Assembly: GCA_964437825.1 (NCBI GenBank)
Contig: CAYTIH010000016.1
Location: 1-46,127 of the forward strand
Length of the DNA stretch: 46,127 nucleotides
From: JBJFCE01 sp964437825
GTDB lineage: Bacteria > Bacillota > Clostridia > Lachnospirales > Lachnospiraceae
Direction of reading: 5' to 3'
The notes under the pieces are model-generated. The model worked only from the letters and a program-made list of their open reading frames with translations, was not told the origin of the DNA and ran no database searches. The position numbers and the translations under genes are program-made. This document shows, in pieces, positions 6,289 through 16,310 of the stretch. Each line of letters starts with the position of its first letter. Within the stretch, counting starts at the first letter, position 1.

Positions 6289-9200
6289 CTATGGCAGCAG
6301 AATTTCTTTTCCCAAAGCAAACGAATAAATGATTTTCTCCTTCACCGGCCGGTGCATCAGATGTTCCAATGCCTCCGCATAATAGGTCAGCTGGGTATGA
6401 TAGCGTTCGATCAGTTCCTGCGGATATGCCACCCGGTCAGTCTTATAGTCAAGTACCACAAGCCCGTCCTCTTCCTCCCAGAACACATCAATGATTCCCT
6501 GAATCAAGGCGGTTTCCGACTCCGGGAAGTCCGCATGTAAACGGCTGGCGGGAAGTCCCAGCACAAAAGGCTGCTCCCTGTAAAGTCTGCCGTTTTCCTG
6601 CGCCTGCGCCATCCGCCGTGCCGCGCTGCTTTGTCTGAATGCGGTCAGGCGGTCCATGCGCAAAAGTTCCAAATATCCCGAAGGAAGCGCGCCTGACTGC
6701 TCTTTTTTCTGTAAATAGTCATGGAAAATCTTTTCATCCGGCTCCAGCGAAAGATCCAACAACTCCAATGCCTTATGATAAGCATTTCCTCGGTTCACGC
6801 CGCCCTTGTCCTCAGTTTTTCTGAAAGTCGGAATATACTCCTTGGTCTGGGTCTCGGGAAACAGTAAGGCTCCTGTCTCATTTTCCTCGCGTCCCTCCAT
6901 GAGTGCTGCGATTTTCAGCTCCGAAACAGTAGTTTTGGTATACAGTTTCTGCAGCTGCTTATCCGGATAGACAAATGCAAAACGCCGGCGAAGCTCCTGT
7001 TCCTCCTGTGAATGACCGATTACGCTGCCCAGGAGCCTCCGATAGCGGACATGCGTCTGCGCTTCCAGCTTTGTTTCCGTGCTCTGTATGGCATCGGCAT
7101 CCACAGTGACAACATGAAGGATATCGTCCGAAATCTCTCCCATGTAAACAGCCGCCAGAATCCAGTCCAGCATACACTTGGCATCCCGGATCACGGAAAC
7201 CGGAAGCGCCCGTATCTGAGTATTCTGAGCCTCGCCAATCATGGCCTTTGCACTTTCAAATTCTTCCGGCTCCTTAGCACAGCCGGTTATAATCAGCTTT
7301 TCCCTGGCACGCGTAAGCGCAACATATAGTACCCGCAGTTCCTCTCCGAGACTTTCTCCGCGCTCCTTCATAATCATAATATTTTTGAACATATTTCTCG
7401 TTTTGGTCCGTTCGATCGGATTGATGTAATCAATGCCAATCCCCAAATCCAGATTCGTAACGATGCTTTTTTTCTCATCCCTGGTATTAAACTGCTTACC
7501 CATACCGCAGACAAAGCAGATGGGAAATTCCAGTCCCTTACTTGCATGAATGGTCATGATTCTGACCAAATCGGAGTTTTCGTCCAGAACATCGGCTTCC
7601 CCATAATCCACCTCGTATTTGCGCAGGTGGTCGATATAACGCATAAAATGAAACAGTCCGTGAAAGCTGGTCTGCTCATAAGCGACAGCCTTATCAATCA
7701 GCGCCTCCAGATTTCCCTTTCGTCTGCTTCCGCCGGGCATCGCCTCGACTGCAAGATCAAACCCCGTTTCCCGGATGATCATGCGCAGCAGCTCATGAAT
7801 CGGTGTATACAGCATACAAGCACGAAATTTATCATATTGCTCCAAAAACGCTCTGATTTTCATTCGGATATGTTCCTCTGTATCCTGTTTTTCATCATCC
7901 TGCCCATATACGGCTTTCTGTTTTAAATCATCCTGCCCATATACGGCTTTCTGTTTTAAATCCTCATACAAATACTGATTTCCGCCGCTTCGGATACCGA
8001 CAATTTCCTCCTCCGTAAAACCTCCGATCCCGGATACCAGAACCCCGTACAGGGGGATGTCCTGAAGCGGATTGTCCAGAATCTTCAGATAATTAAAGAC
8101 CGTACGGATTTCCGTGGAGGCAAAATAGCCTGTTTTCGTAGCCACATAAGCCGGAATTCCTTCTTCTTCAAAAACCCGTTTAAATGTATCAAACCAATCG
8201 CCGGCTGTCCGGAGCAGAATCACAATATCCTGATACCTGGCAGGTCTTAAATACATTTCTTCTTCCCCGGTCATTTCATTCCTGCGCCGCTCCGTTACCG
8301 GTGCATGTCCCACCAACTCTTTGATTCTTGCGGCGCACATTTCGGCTTCCAGTGTGATTTTATCGCCCTTTTGCAAATGTCCGCGTGCGGCAGTTCCGTC
8401 ATCCTTTTCATTGTCTTCCTTTAATAAGAGCAGCTCTGCGGTATCCTCCGACCTCCGTCCGGAGGGGCCGGCAGGCAGCTGCGGATAGGATGCTCCGGAG
8501 TACAATGCGGCCAGATCGTCATAGCGGATATGTCCGATCTCCGGCCTCATAATCCGGTAAAAAATTTCGTTTACACAGTGCAAAACCTCATTCCGGCTTC
8601 GGAAGTTCTGATGAAGATCAATTTTCTGATACTTTCCGTCCTCACTTTGATAAGAGGCATACTTCTCCAGAAATATCTCCGGGCGTGCCAGCCTGAAACG
8701 GTAAATACTCTGCTTTACATCCCCCACCATAAACCGGTTTTCCCATCCCTCATCCTCACAGGAAATACTTTGCAGTAACAGCTCCTGTACCATATTGCTG
8801 TCCTGATATTCGTCAATCAGGATTTCTTCAAAGCATTCCCGATAGTCCAGCGCTGTCTGCGTAGGGACCATCCTGTCATCCTCTCTGGATACTAATATCT
8901 GCAGCGCCATGTGCTCCATGTCCGAAAAATCCACCAGATTCAATTCTTTTTTGCGTATGCGCAGCCGCTCGTCAAACTGAATGACCAGATCTGTCAGCAT
9001 TTCCACCATCGGCGCACATGCATGCATAATTTCGCATAAGCGTTCCAAAGGCAGCGAAAAAAACTGTTTTTTTAATTTTTCAAGCTCTGCATATACCTTT
9101 TTGCGGATATCGGAAACGCGGGTTTTCATAGCATCGTCACAGCTGCCCGCCTTCACGGAGGCAAGCTTACTTTTCTGTAATGCAAACAGCCCTTTTTGCA

Positions 9201-10002
9201 GTCCGGTATAATCTTGTCTCATTAATAACAGCTGTAATTGATTTAAATCCTCCTGAATTGCCTTTTCATAAGGAAACGGTCCTCCCGGCATCCTGCAGAT
9301 TGTCAGCGCTCCCTCCAAACGCCCTGACAGCTCCCTCAGCTTATCCGCTGCCATGGACAGCATTTCCATGAGCCATTTCTCCTGCTCCAGCGCCCCCGCA
9401 TCCGGAATATGATAATGCCGTACACATCCCTGAAGCCATTCCAAAGGCCACGGAAAGCTAAGCGCATAATCATAGATATCCGTCAAAACGGTTTCTATTC
9501 TGCCTTCCTTTCCTTTTCCCTGATAGCAGTCCACCAGATTTAGAAATGCTTCTTCTCCCGCCTGAAAATGTTCCTCAAGCAGCCCCGAAAGCACATCCTC
9601 TCTGATCAGGCGCACTTCATTTGGGTCCGCCACCCGAAACCCCGGATCCAGACCGATCATCTCAAAATTGTTTCGAAGCACGGACTGGCAGAAGCTGTCA
9701 ATCGTTGTAATCTGGGCGTGATGCAGCAGCGCCGCCTGCTTTTGCAGATGCTCATTTTCCGGCTCCTGCTCCAGACGCTGCTCAATCGCCTGACTGATTC
9801 GCTCACGCATCTCGGCAGCGGCGGCTTTGGTAAAGGTCACTACCAGAAGTCTGTCAATATCCACGGGATGCTCCTCAGAAAGCAGCATTCTGATAATTCG
9901 CTCCACCAATACCGCCGTCTTTCCGGAACCTGCGGCAGCGGATACCAGCAGATTTCTGTTATGAAGTTCTATGACTTTTTGCTGATCTTCTGTAAATTTC
10001 AT
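6289..10002 (-). CDS. addA: ATP-dependent helicase/nuclease subunit A (AddA)
   Basis: This 1237-residue protein is the UvrD-like helicase and nuclease subunit of AddAB. The complex processes double-strand breaks to a 3' tail for RecA loading. The Walker A motif is SAAAGSGKT (about 17-25), with further helicase motifs at ILIDEYQDSN, VGDVKQSIYRFR and VLYVALTRAREKL. The C-terminal nuclease has the key DYKTD motif in DGLVVLDYKTDRV. Length is normal for the family. The gene overlaps addB by 4 bp (ATGA), so the two are translationally coupled. An exact 33-bp tandem duplication (7896-7961) adds 11 residues, DLKQKAVYGQD twice, in a variable mid-protein loop. The reading frame is kept, so activity is probably intact. 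Confidence 0.96.
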   Translation of the reverse strand: MKFTEDQQKVIELHNRNLLVSAAAGSGKTAVLVERIIRMLLSEEHPVDIDRLLVVTFTKAAAAEMRERISQAIEQRLEQEPENEHLQKQAALLHHAQITTIDSFCQSVLRNNFEMIGLDPGFRVADPNEVRLIREDVLSGLLEEHFQAGEEAFLNLVDCYQGKGKEGRIETVLTDIYDYALSFPWPLEWLQGCVRHYHIPDAGALEQEKWLMEMLSMAADKLRELSGRLEGALTICRMPGGPFPYEKAIQEDLNQLQLLLMRQDYTGLQKGLFALQKSKLASVKAGSCDDAMKTRVSDIRKKVYAELEKLKKQFFSLPLERLCEIMHACAPMVEMLTDLVIQFDERLRIRKKELNLVDFSDMEHMALQILVSREDDRMVPTQTALDYRECFEEILIDEYQDSNMVQELLLQSISCEDEGWENRFMVGDVKQSIYRFRLARPEIFLEKYASYQSEDGKYQKIDLHQNFRSRNEVLHCVNEIFYRIMRPEIGHIRYDDLAALYSGASYPQLPAGPSGRRSEDTAELLLLKEDNEKDDGTAARGHLQKGDKITLEAEMCAARIKELVGHAPVTERRRNEMTGEEEMYLRPARYQDIVILLRTAGDWFDTFKRVFEEEGIPAYVATKTGYFASTEIRTVFNYLKILDNPLQDIPLYGVLVSGIGGFTEEEIVGIRSGGNQYLYEDLKQKAVYGQDDLKQKAVYGQDDEKQDTEEHIRMKIRAFLEQYDKFRACMLYTPIHELLRMIIRETGFDLAVEAMPGGSRRKGNLEALIDKAVAYEQTSFHGLFHFMRYIDHLRKYEVDYGEADVLDENSDLVRIMTIHASKGLEFPICFVCGMGKQFNTRDEKKSIVTNLDLGIGIDYINPIERTKTRNMFKNIMIMKERGESLGEELRVLYVALTRAREKLIITGCAKEPEEFESAKAMIGEAQNTQIRALPVSVIRDAKCMLDWILAAVYMGEISDDILHVVTVDADAIQSTETKLEAQTHVRYRRLLGSVIGHSQEEQELRRRFAFVYPDKQLQKLYTKTTVSELKIAALMEGREENETGALLFPETQTKEYIPTFRKTEDKGGVNRGNAYHKALELLDLSLEPDEKIFHDYLQKKEQSGALPSGYLELLRMDRLTAFRQSSAARRMAQAQENGRLYREQPFVLGLPASRLHADFPESETALIQGIIDVFWEEEDGLVVLDYKTDRVAYPQELIERYHTQLTYYAEALEHLMHRPVKEKIIYSFALGKEILLP
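7896..7961 (-). repeat. Perfect 33-bp tandem duplication inside addA
   Basis: Positions 7896-7928 and 7929-7961 are identical and contiguous. They encode DLKQKAVYGQD twice and are followed by the degenerate DEKQD. The unit length is a multiple of three, so the frame is preserved. Perfect identity points to a recent replication-slippage event. Confidence 0.9.
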
Positions 10003-13000
10003 TCTTTCGGCACTTCCTCCATCCGCTTTAATACAGCTTCTTCCGTCTCACCTTCAATCCTTCGGTAACGGTATCCGTGCAAGGTCTCATCAAACGAACA
10101 AACCTCGCTATATTGGCAATATTCGCAGGCGTGCTGATCTTTATATTCATAAGGATTTTTCTCTATATCCCCTTTTAAAATATGTTCGGAAATATTCTTG
10201 ATTTTCCAGTTTACATAATTCGATATTGTACTCAATACTTCGCCGGAATATGCTCTGGAAAGGGAGGACATACTGCCATCCGCCTTAATCTGAACCGGAA
10301 TCGTGTCCGATCTGCCCCCGTCTGCGATTTCCTGATCCATCATAGCTGCGATTTGCGGATCTGCGTTCACGATTCCCGCCATCCTCAGCTCTTTATGAAT
10401 GGCCTGCTGAATCTCCTCAAGCTCCATAGCCTCATCCTTCTCGACAATGGGGTTCTCCATGCGGTAATACAACAGACCCGCGGGTACGATCTGTTTTTCC
10501 GGATGAAGCTTTGCCTCATGCTCCATTGCCACATTCATATACAACACCAGCTGTAAAGTCAAACCATGATATACAGAAATCAGATCAAAATCCTTCTTTC
10601 CGGATTTATAATCAATCACCTTCACATAGATATGGTCCTGATCCTCATACAGGTCCAGTCTGTCTATCCTGCCGCTCAGGCGGATTCTCTCCGCCTGCGA
10701 CAATTGCACATTTACGCTGTCAAGATCCTCCATAGTCTGAAAACTGATTTCAAAGCCCCTGGGGGTAAAAATCCCTTTCTTCATCTGATACTGAAGGGTT
10801 TCTATGCTGCGTTTCATCAACTGCTTCAGCATGCGAATCGTATACTCATTTCTGGCGCTGCTGTATAGGATACTCTTTTCAAACTCTGCCGCATAGGCAT
10901 CGACAGCCTGTGTCAGAATTTCCTCCCCCTGCTCCTGTGTGAAATTCATCCATGTAAGCCCTCCGGCTGCCAGCCCGTCGGAAAATCTGCTTAATATTTC
11001 ATGATAGAGAGTACCCATATCCCTGCTTGAAAGTTCAAACTCCTCACGTTCCCTGAGTTTCAAACCGTATTCCAGAAAATGCCTGTATTCACACTGTGCG
11101 AAGCGCTCGAGCCTGTTCACGGAATTCGCCAGCACGCTTCCGTACAGCGCTCCGGCAACTGCATGACCAAGCGGAGTATTCCGGTACTGATAAAAGGCCG
11201 CATTTAACAGCCGGTCCATACCGGACCCAAAGGGGTTTACACTGCCCTTTTCCGCCGCCGATTCATCAGTCTGCGCGATGTTCCCTTTTCTTAATTCTTC
11301 TTTTAACAAATGGTATAACAGAAAAACTTTCGCTTCCTGCTCCGGCCTATCGTCATACAAGCCCGCCGCATAGTCCCTGAGCATGGGAGCAAAAACCGAA
11401 AGGGCATCCTGCGCGGATTCCACGGCCCTTGCTTCTGCCTCCCTGCCCATGGTCCGCACTTTCAGCTCCGGATACATTTTCTGCATGGTTCCGATCAGAT
11501 AAGCAGGTCTTCTGGATTTTCCGTCACTTCCCACGCCCGCATAGGTCATATACAAATATTCCACAGGCTTTGTCAGATTCATATACAGATAGAGTCTCTG
11601 CGTATACATCTTCTGCCTTGGCGTAGGCGCCAGCTCCCAATCGGCCTGATGCAGAAATTCCCTGTCCAGATCCGAGATCATACCGCCGCTTCCCCCACTC
11701 TTTGGAATAATGCCGTCATTAATCCCGATAAAAAATAATACCTGTATTTGATTTAATCTGGTTCTTTCGATATCACCGCAAACCACACGGTCCACATTCT
11801 GCGGAATTGCCCCCGCCTGAATCTCTGACAAGCCTGCATCCAGGATTTCATAAAACTCCTTCCAGGAAAGCTTCTCCTTTCCCAGTAATCCTACCATCTG
11901 CTCGAGCAGCTGCATAACCAGACGATAAATCTGTCCATACTCCTTTTCCTTCACAGGATCTGAAGCGTCGGCAAACTGCTTTTCATATAATAACAGCTGT
12001 TCTTCCATTCCGGCCTGCACGATAAAATCATACAGAAGATTCACTCTGTCTTCCATGGTATCCGCACTGCGGTGCAAAATCGCAAGAGAGGAGACAAACC
12101 TTTCTCTGATCTGATTCAAATATTCTAACTTCTCCCCGTCTCCCGCTGTTTTCTCCGTATGCTTTGTAAAAATAGCTTCGTACTGCTTCCTTCCGCGGAT
12201 TCCCACCGCCCGGACATAGTTCTCCAAATGGTCCGCTTCCTCCATGGAAATCCCCGTCATACCGCTTCTCAGGTAATGAAATACCGCTTCATAGGAATAA
12301 TTATTTAATAACACCTGTATTGCACTTCTTAAGTATTCTACAAACGGATTTAATAAGATTCCGATGGGCTGGTCCATAAAAAAGGGAATCTCATAACGCG
12401 TAAGCTCTGCCTTCAGCAGATCTGCATACTGATTCAAATCCCCGGTAACAACTGCCATATCACGGTACTTCATTCCCTGCGTTCTTACCAATTCCCTGAT
12501 TCTGCGGCAGACAAAACGCACCTCCTGCTCGGGATTTTCCAATTTATATACGGAAATCCGCTCCGGCGCCTTTGTATAAGGCTTTCTGCCATAGCGGAAG
12601 ATCGTTTGCTCCAAATAATCAAAACAGGGATTGTTCTGATAACGATGCACAGGAGCCGAGGGCAGAAACACATCTTCTTCCTTCATGGCGCCCGCCTGCT
12701 CTTGTAGTTTACATAATGATTCTACTGTCTTTTTGCTCAAATGAAATAGCTTCTGTTCTCCATCCGGCTTGTAAGGATCTTCAGACGGATCCAGAATTAC
12801 AGTAACGCAGACCTGTTTACATAATACCATCAATTCCTGCACAACACGATTTTGCACCGGAGTAAATCCGGTAAAGCCGTCAAAAACCACCACACTATCC
12901 TGAATCAGTGCGGATTTAGGAAGCGACCTGCAAAGCAGATCAAGCGATTCCTCGGATGTAATAAATTTCTCGCTGATATAGTCCAGAAAGCTCTGATATA

Positions 13001-13484
13001 ATACTTGTAAATCCTTTAATTTTCCGGCCAGAACCCCTCTTTTTTTTGACTGGGACGCCATTTCCCCTACCTGATTCGGAGAAATGCCATACTGCATAAA
13101 TTCGGAAATGACGGATTTCACCTCATGGATATAGCCCGTCTGATTCAAATGCGGCCCGATGACCGGCAGGCGGTCCTTTTGCATAGCCGCAACTTTTCGA
13201 AGCACCAGATTCTTGCCGGTATCATCCAAAACGGGAATGTCCTCCCCTCCCACTTCCTCCAATATCCTGTGCGTCAGGCGGCCGAAGCTCAGGACATCAA
13301 TATTCATAATTCCCCGGTCCGGGTGCATGCACACAAGCTCTTTCTGGGTCTGCATGGTAAACTGATCCGGAACGATGATAAAAAATTTCCGTTCCGGATC
13401 TCTTAATGACCAGTCAATCACATCCCGATATACTTTTGTACTTTTTCCGGCACCTGAGCCTCCGAAATAAAATTTTAAGCCCAC
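9999..13484 (-). CDS. addB: ATP-dependent helicase/deoxyribonuclease subunit B (AddB)
   Basis: This 1161-residue partner of AddA has a Walker A motif at the N-terminus (GGSGAGKSTKV, about 8-18). The helicase-like body is followed by a C-terminal nuclease with VKVIDYKSGKKDFD. The 4Fe-4S cluster cysteines expected for AddB are present, one in RFAQCEYRHFLEYGL and three in CEYCQYSEVC near the end. Length matches the family. The start codon is GTG at 13484, supported by GGAGGG 5 nt upstream. It is the first gene of the addB-addA unit. The 90-bp gap to the glucosidase stop at 13574 shows no clear terminator, so read-through from upstream is possible. Confidence 0.96.
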   Translation of the reverse strand: MGLKFYFGGSGAGKSTKVYRDVIDWSLRDPERKFFIIVPDQFTMQTQKELVCMHPDRGIMNIDVLSFGRLTHRILEEVGGEDIPVLDDTGKNLVLRKVAAMQKDRLPVIGPHLNQTGYIHEVKSVISEFMQYGISPNQVGEMASQSKKRGVLAGKLKDLQVLYQSFLDYISEKFITSEESLDLLCRSLPKSALIQDSVVVFDGFTGFTPVQNRVVQELMVLCKQVCVTVILDPSEDPYKPDGEQKLFHLSKKTVESLCKLQEQAGAMKEEDVFLPSAPVHRYQNNPCFDYLEQTIFRYGRKPYTKAPERISVYKLENPEQEVRFVCRRIRELVRTQGMKYRDMAVVTGDLNQYADLLKAELTRYEIPFFMDQPIGILLNPFVEYLRSAIQVLLNNYSYEAVFHYLRSGMTGISMEEADHLENYVRAVGIRGRKQYEAIFTKHTEKTAGDGEKLEYLNQIRERFVSSLAILHRSADTMEDRVNLLYDFIVQAGMEEQLLLYEKQFADASDPVKEKEYGQIYRLVMQLLEQMVGLLGKEKLSWKEFYEILDAGLSEIQAGAIPQNVDRVVCGDIERTRLNQIQVLFFIGINDGIIPKSGGSGGMISDLDREFLHQADWELAPTPRQKMYTQRLYLYMNLTKPVEYLYMTYAGVGSDGKSRRPAYLIGTMQKMYPELKVRTMGREAEARAVESAQDALSVFAPMLRDYAAGLYDDRPEQEAKVFLLYHLLKEELRKGNIAQTDESAAEKGSVNPFGSGMDRLLNAAFYQYRNTPLGHAVAGALYGSVLANSVNRLERFAQCEYRHFLEYGLKLREREEFELSSRDMGTLYHEILSRFSDGLAAGGLTWMNFTQEQGEEILTQAVDAYAAEFEKSILYSSARNEYTIRMLKQLMKRSIETLQYQMKKGIFTPRGFEISFQTMEDLDSVNVQLSQAERIRLSGRIDRLDLYEDQDHIYVKVIDYKSGKKDFDLISVYHGLTLQLVLYMNVAMEHEAKLHPEKQIVPAGLLYYRMENPIVEKDEAMELEEIQQAIHKELRMAGIVNADPQIAAMMDQEIADGGRSDTIPVQIKADGSMSSLSRAYSGEVLSTISNYVNWKIKNISEHILKGDIEKNPYEYKDQHACEYCQYSEVCSFDETLHGYRYRRIEGETEEAVLKRMEEVPKE

Positions 13485-13573
13485 AAACGCCCTCCGTTTT
13501 TCATATGTTCATGGATGATAAGATCGTTGATACGGCAGGAATGAATCAAATCCGCTGATCCGACCGCTGCCGC

Positions 13574-16186
13574 TTAGTCAAACAGATAAACTACCGCTTC
13601 ATAAGGGCGCAGCGCCTGACGGACCTGAGCCTGCCATGGAGCATCCTCATAATTGGAAATCAGCAGCGTATTTCTTTTGTCCTTCCATTCAATCGGCATG
13701 GAAAACTCCTGCTTTTCCGGTGTAAAATTACATAACACATATAATTTTTTCTTTTCATATCGTCTGATATAGGCATATACGTTTTCGCCGCCGTCGGGAA
13801 TGATTTCGTATCTGCCGTATACAATAATATCATGCTCCTTACGAAGGGCTATCAGCTTCTGATAATAACGGTATACGGAATCCGTACGCTCCATTTGCTC
13901 CCTGGCATTGATCTGCACATAATTCGGATTCACTGAAAGCCACGGCGTTCCGGTCGTAAAGCCTGCCTGCGGCTCCTCATTCCACTGCATGGGGGTTCTG
14001 CATGCATCCCTGCCCTTTCGGGAAATATACTCCATCATTTTCTCAGGCGCAACCTTACCGCTGTCCACCAGATCATGATATGCATTCACGCTCTCCACGT
14101 CCTTTACCTCCGAAAGACTCTCAAAACGCATATTTGTCATGCCCAGTTCCTCACCCTGATAGATATACGGCGTTCCCTGCATCATATGAAGACATGTAGC
14201 AAGCATCTTGGCGGAAGCCTCCCGATACTCTCCTTCATCCCCCAGACGGGATACAATCCGCGGCTGGTCATGATTATCCCAGAATAGAGAATTCCATGCC
14301 TTTCCGTAAAGATGGGTCTGCCATTTGGTCATCACAGCCTTCAGATCCATGACATTGATTTTTTCATCGGACCATTTTCCAAATTTCCCGTTATCCAGTC
14401 CCATATGATCGAACTGAAATACCATATTGAGCTCGCTGCCATCCTCATTGGCATACTTCTTTGCCTCCTCAATTGTCACACAGGAGGTTTCACCCACCGT
14501 AAAGGAATTGTATCTGGACAATACTCTGTGATTCATTTCCCTCAGGTAGGTATGCACCTTGGGACCGTTTGCCACAAAGGGTACAAAGTCTCCGTTCACT
14601 CCGTCAGGCAGATCGGGATCCTTGCTGATCAGGCTGATGACATCCATGCGGAAACCGTCCACGCCCTTCTGAAACCAGCTGTCCATCATATCAAATACTT
14701 CATCCCTGACCTTAGGATTGTCCCAATTCAGATCCGGCTGCTGCTTTGCAAATAAATGCAGATAGTACATGTCCGTTTTCTGATCATAGGTCCATGCAGG
14801 CCCGGAAAACCATGACAGCCAATTATTGGGCGGCGTCATTTCTCCGGTCTGCGGGTCCCTGCGTCCCTTTTTCCAAATATAATAATCCCGGTACGGATTG
14901 TCCGTCGATTTGCAGCTTTCCATAAACCATGCATGTTGATCGGAGGTATGATTCACCACCAGATCCATAACTAACTTCATTTCCCTGTCATGAACCTCCT
15001 TCAGCAGCAGTTCAAAATCCTCCATCGTTCCGAAATCCTCATGAATTGCACGATAATCGCTGATATCATATCCGTTATCCACGCCCGGGGAACGATAAAC
15101 AGGCGAAAGCCAGATCACATCAATGCCCAGTTCCTTTAAATAATCGAGCTTAGATATGATACCGCGAAGATCCCCGATACCATCCCCATTGCTGTCGCAA
15201 AAGCTCCTCGGATAAATCTGATAAACAACCGCTTCCTTCCACCACGCTTTTTTCACTTTTTTTCTCCTTAATTTTCTGCATTGATATACGATATATACAA
15301 TCAAAATAAATAACAATTCCGCTGCCGTAGCCCAGATTCTTGCCAAAAGTGCAATGATCAGCGCATATTCATAGGGCATGATTACCTGTAGTCCGAGCGT
15401 AAGGATTCCCTCCCTAACGCCGAGTCCCGAGGGCGCAAAAAAGCTGATCATACCAAGGATTACCGCCAAGCCGAAAATTCCGCCCGCATACAAAAACTGA
15501 GAAATCGGAATCGGATAAATGGAAAGTATCAGGATAAAAAAACCGCCGCCTACCAAAATCCAGTTAAGTACAAACAGCGCCACCACCTGAAGCATCTGCG
15601 GATATGAAATCGGTATCTGCAGATCCTTATTCTTCATAAACCGCTCCAAAAAGCGCAGCAGACCGTTAATCACCTTCGGATTGCTTCCGATCAGCAGCAG
15701 AACTACAAGCCCGATAATCAGCCACTGATAATCTGCCAGAATATTATTCGGAAAGAAAAATAAGGAAGCCAAAAATAAAAGCGCGGCTCCCAAAAAGGTT
15801 CCCAGATTTTCCAGATAAAAATTTACAGTGACCTTTCTGGCCTTAATTCCCCTGTGTTCATAGGCAGGAAACCGCGCCAGAAGCATAAAGATTTCTCCCG
15901 GAATATACTTTCCCAAAACCGAAAAAGCATACGAAGTAATCGCTTCCCCATAGGGAATCGCAGACTGATTCAGAACAGTGACATAATGCCATAAAGAGGC
16001 AAGCGCCGTAAAATAGACAAAGTAAATCAGCATGGAAAACACAAAGACCGGCCATTGAATCGTAAAGTCCATATCCATGATCTGAACAAAATTTTCCTTC
16101 ACTGTCCTTACCAGAAAAATCACTGCCACTGCAAGAAACAGAATCGTTATACAATTTTTTAATTTAGATACCAGTTTTTTATTCAT
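13574..16186 (-). CDS. LPG-synthase-like membrane domain joined to a GH13 oligo-1,6-glucosidase
   Basis: Residues 1-310 form a polytopic membrane domain of the LPG_synthase_TM/UPF0104 family. It has about eight hydrophobic segments, LGKYIPGEIF and the signature SFFAPSGLGVREG. Residues 311-870 form a complete GH13 alpha-glucosidase: VVYQIYPRSFCDSNGDGIGDL, nucleophile Asp in GFRMDVI, acid/base Glu in TVGET, and stabiliser Asp in WDNHDQPR. Val after the nucleophile favours alpha-1,6 cleavage in this family, so isomalto-oligosaccharides are likely substrates. Both halves have the normal length of stand-alone proteins. The join at 15254-15269 reads AAGGAG, seven A, then GTG, which is a ribosome-binding site and start codon for the enzyme alone. 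With six A the first gene would end in a GTGA overlap. One fused protein, two proteins, or both may be made. Confidence 0.85.
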   Translation of the reverse strand: MNKKLVSKLKNCITILFLAVAVIFLVRTVKENFVQIMDMDFTIQWPVFVFSMLIYFVYFTALASLWHYVTVLNQSAIPYGEAITSYAFSVLGKYIPGEIFMLLARFPAYEHRGIKARKVTVNFYLENLGTFLGAALLFLASLFFFPNNILADYQWLIIGLVVLLLIGSNPKVINGLLRFLERFMKNKDLQIPISYPQMLQVVALFVLNWILVGGGFFILILSIYPIPISQFLYAGGIFGLAVILGMISFFAPSGLGVREGILTLGLQVIMPYEYALIIALLARIWATAAELLFILIVYIVYQCRKLRRKKVKKAWWKEAVVYQIYPRSFCDSNGDGIGDLRGIISKLDYLKELGIDVIWLSPVYRSPGVDNGYDISDYRAIHEDFGTMEDFELLLKEVHDREMKLVMDLVVNHTSDQHAWFMESCKSTDNPYRDYYIWKKGRRDPQTGEMTPPNNWLSWFSGPAWTYDQKTDMYYLHLFAKQQPDLNWDNPKVRDEVFDMMDSWFQKGVDGFRMDVISLISKDPDLPDGVNGDFVPFVANGPKVHTYLREMNHRVLSRYNSFTVGETSCVTIEEAKKYANEDGSELNMVFQFDHMGLDNGKFGKWSDEKINVMDLKAVMTKWQTHLYGKAWNSLFWDNHDQPRIVSRLGDEGEYREASAKMLATCLHMMQGTPYIYQGEELGMTNMRFESLSEVKDVESVNAYHDLVDSGKVAPEKMMEYISRKGRDACRTPMQWNEEPQAGFTTGTPWLSVNPNYVQINAREQMERTDSVYRYYQKLIALRKEHDIIVYGRYEIIPDGGENVYAYIRRYEKKKLYVLCNFTPEKQEFSMPIEWKDKRNTLLISNYEDAPWQAQVRQALRPYEAVVYLFD
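15254..15269 (-). promoter_or_regulatory. Internal ribosome-binding site, A7 tract and GTG start at the domain junction
   Basis: On the minus strand AAGGAG (15269-15264) is followed by AAAAAAA (15263-15257) and GTG (15256-15254). The GTG is in frame with both halves of the 870-codon frame and begins VKKAWWKEAVVYQIYP. The spacing of 7 nt is ideal for initiation. A shift of one A would create TGA overlapping the GTG. The tract is also of the type on which polymerases and ribosomes can slip. Confidence 0.75.
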
Positions 16187-16231
16187 CTGTATTTCCTATA
16201 CAGGAACAAGGGCCTTCCTATAAAACAAAAA

Positions 16232-16304
16232 GAGCAGCTCCTGACGGTTGAAACCATTTCCTGCCAATCAGGCATGGAAGCTTTTCCCGGCAGCCAAGCT
16301 GCTC
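16232..16304 (-). terminator. Long-stem terminator after the 97-codon gene
   Basis: GAGCAGCT (16232-16239) pairs with AGCTGCTC (16297-16304). A smaller hairpin lies within the loop (TGCC...GGCA), and on the minus strand CTTTTTGTTTT follows. It sits 7 bp after the stop at 16311 and only 45 bp before the start at 16186. The downstream membrane/glucosidase gene therefore either depends on read-through or has a promoter overlapping this structure. A leader function, with an alternative fold controlling that gene, cannot be excluded. Confidence 0.65.
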
Positions 16305-16310
16305 CTGACT

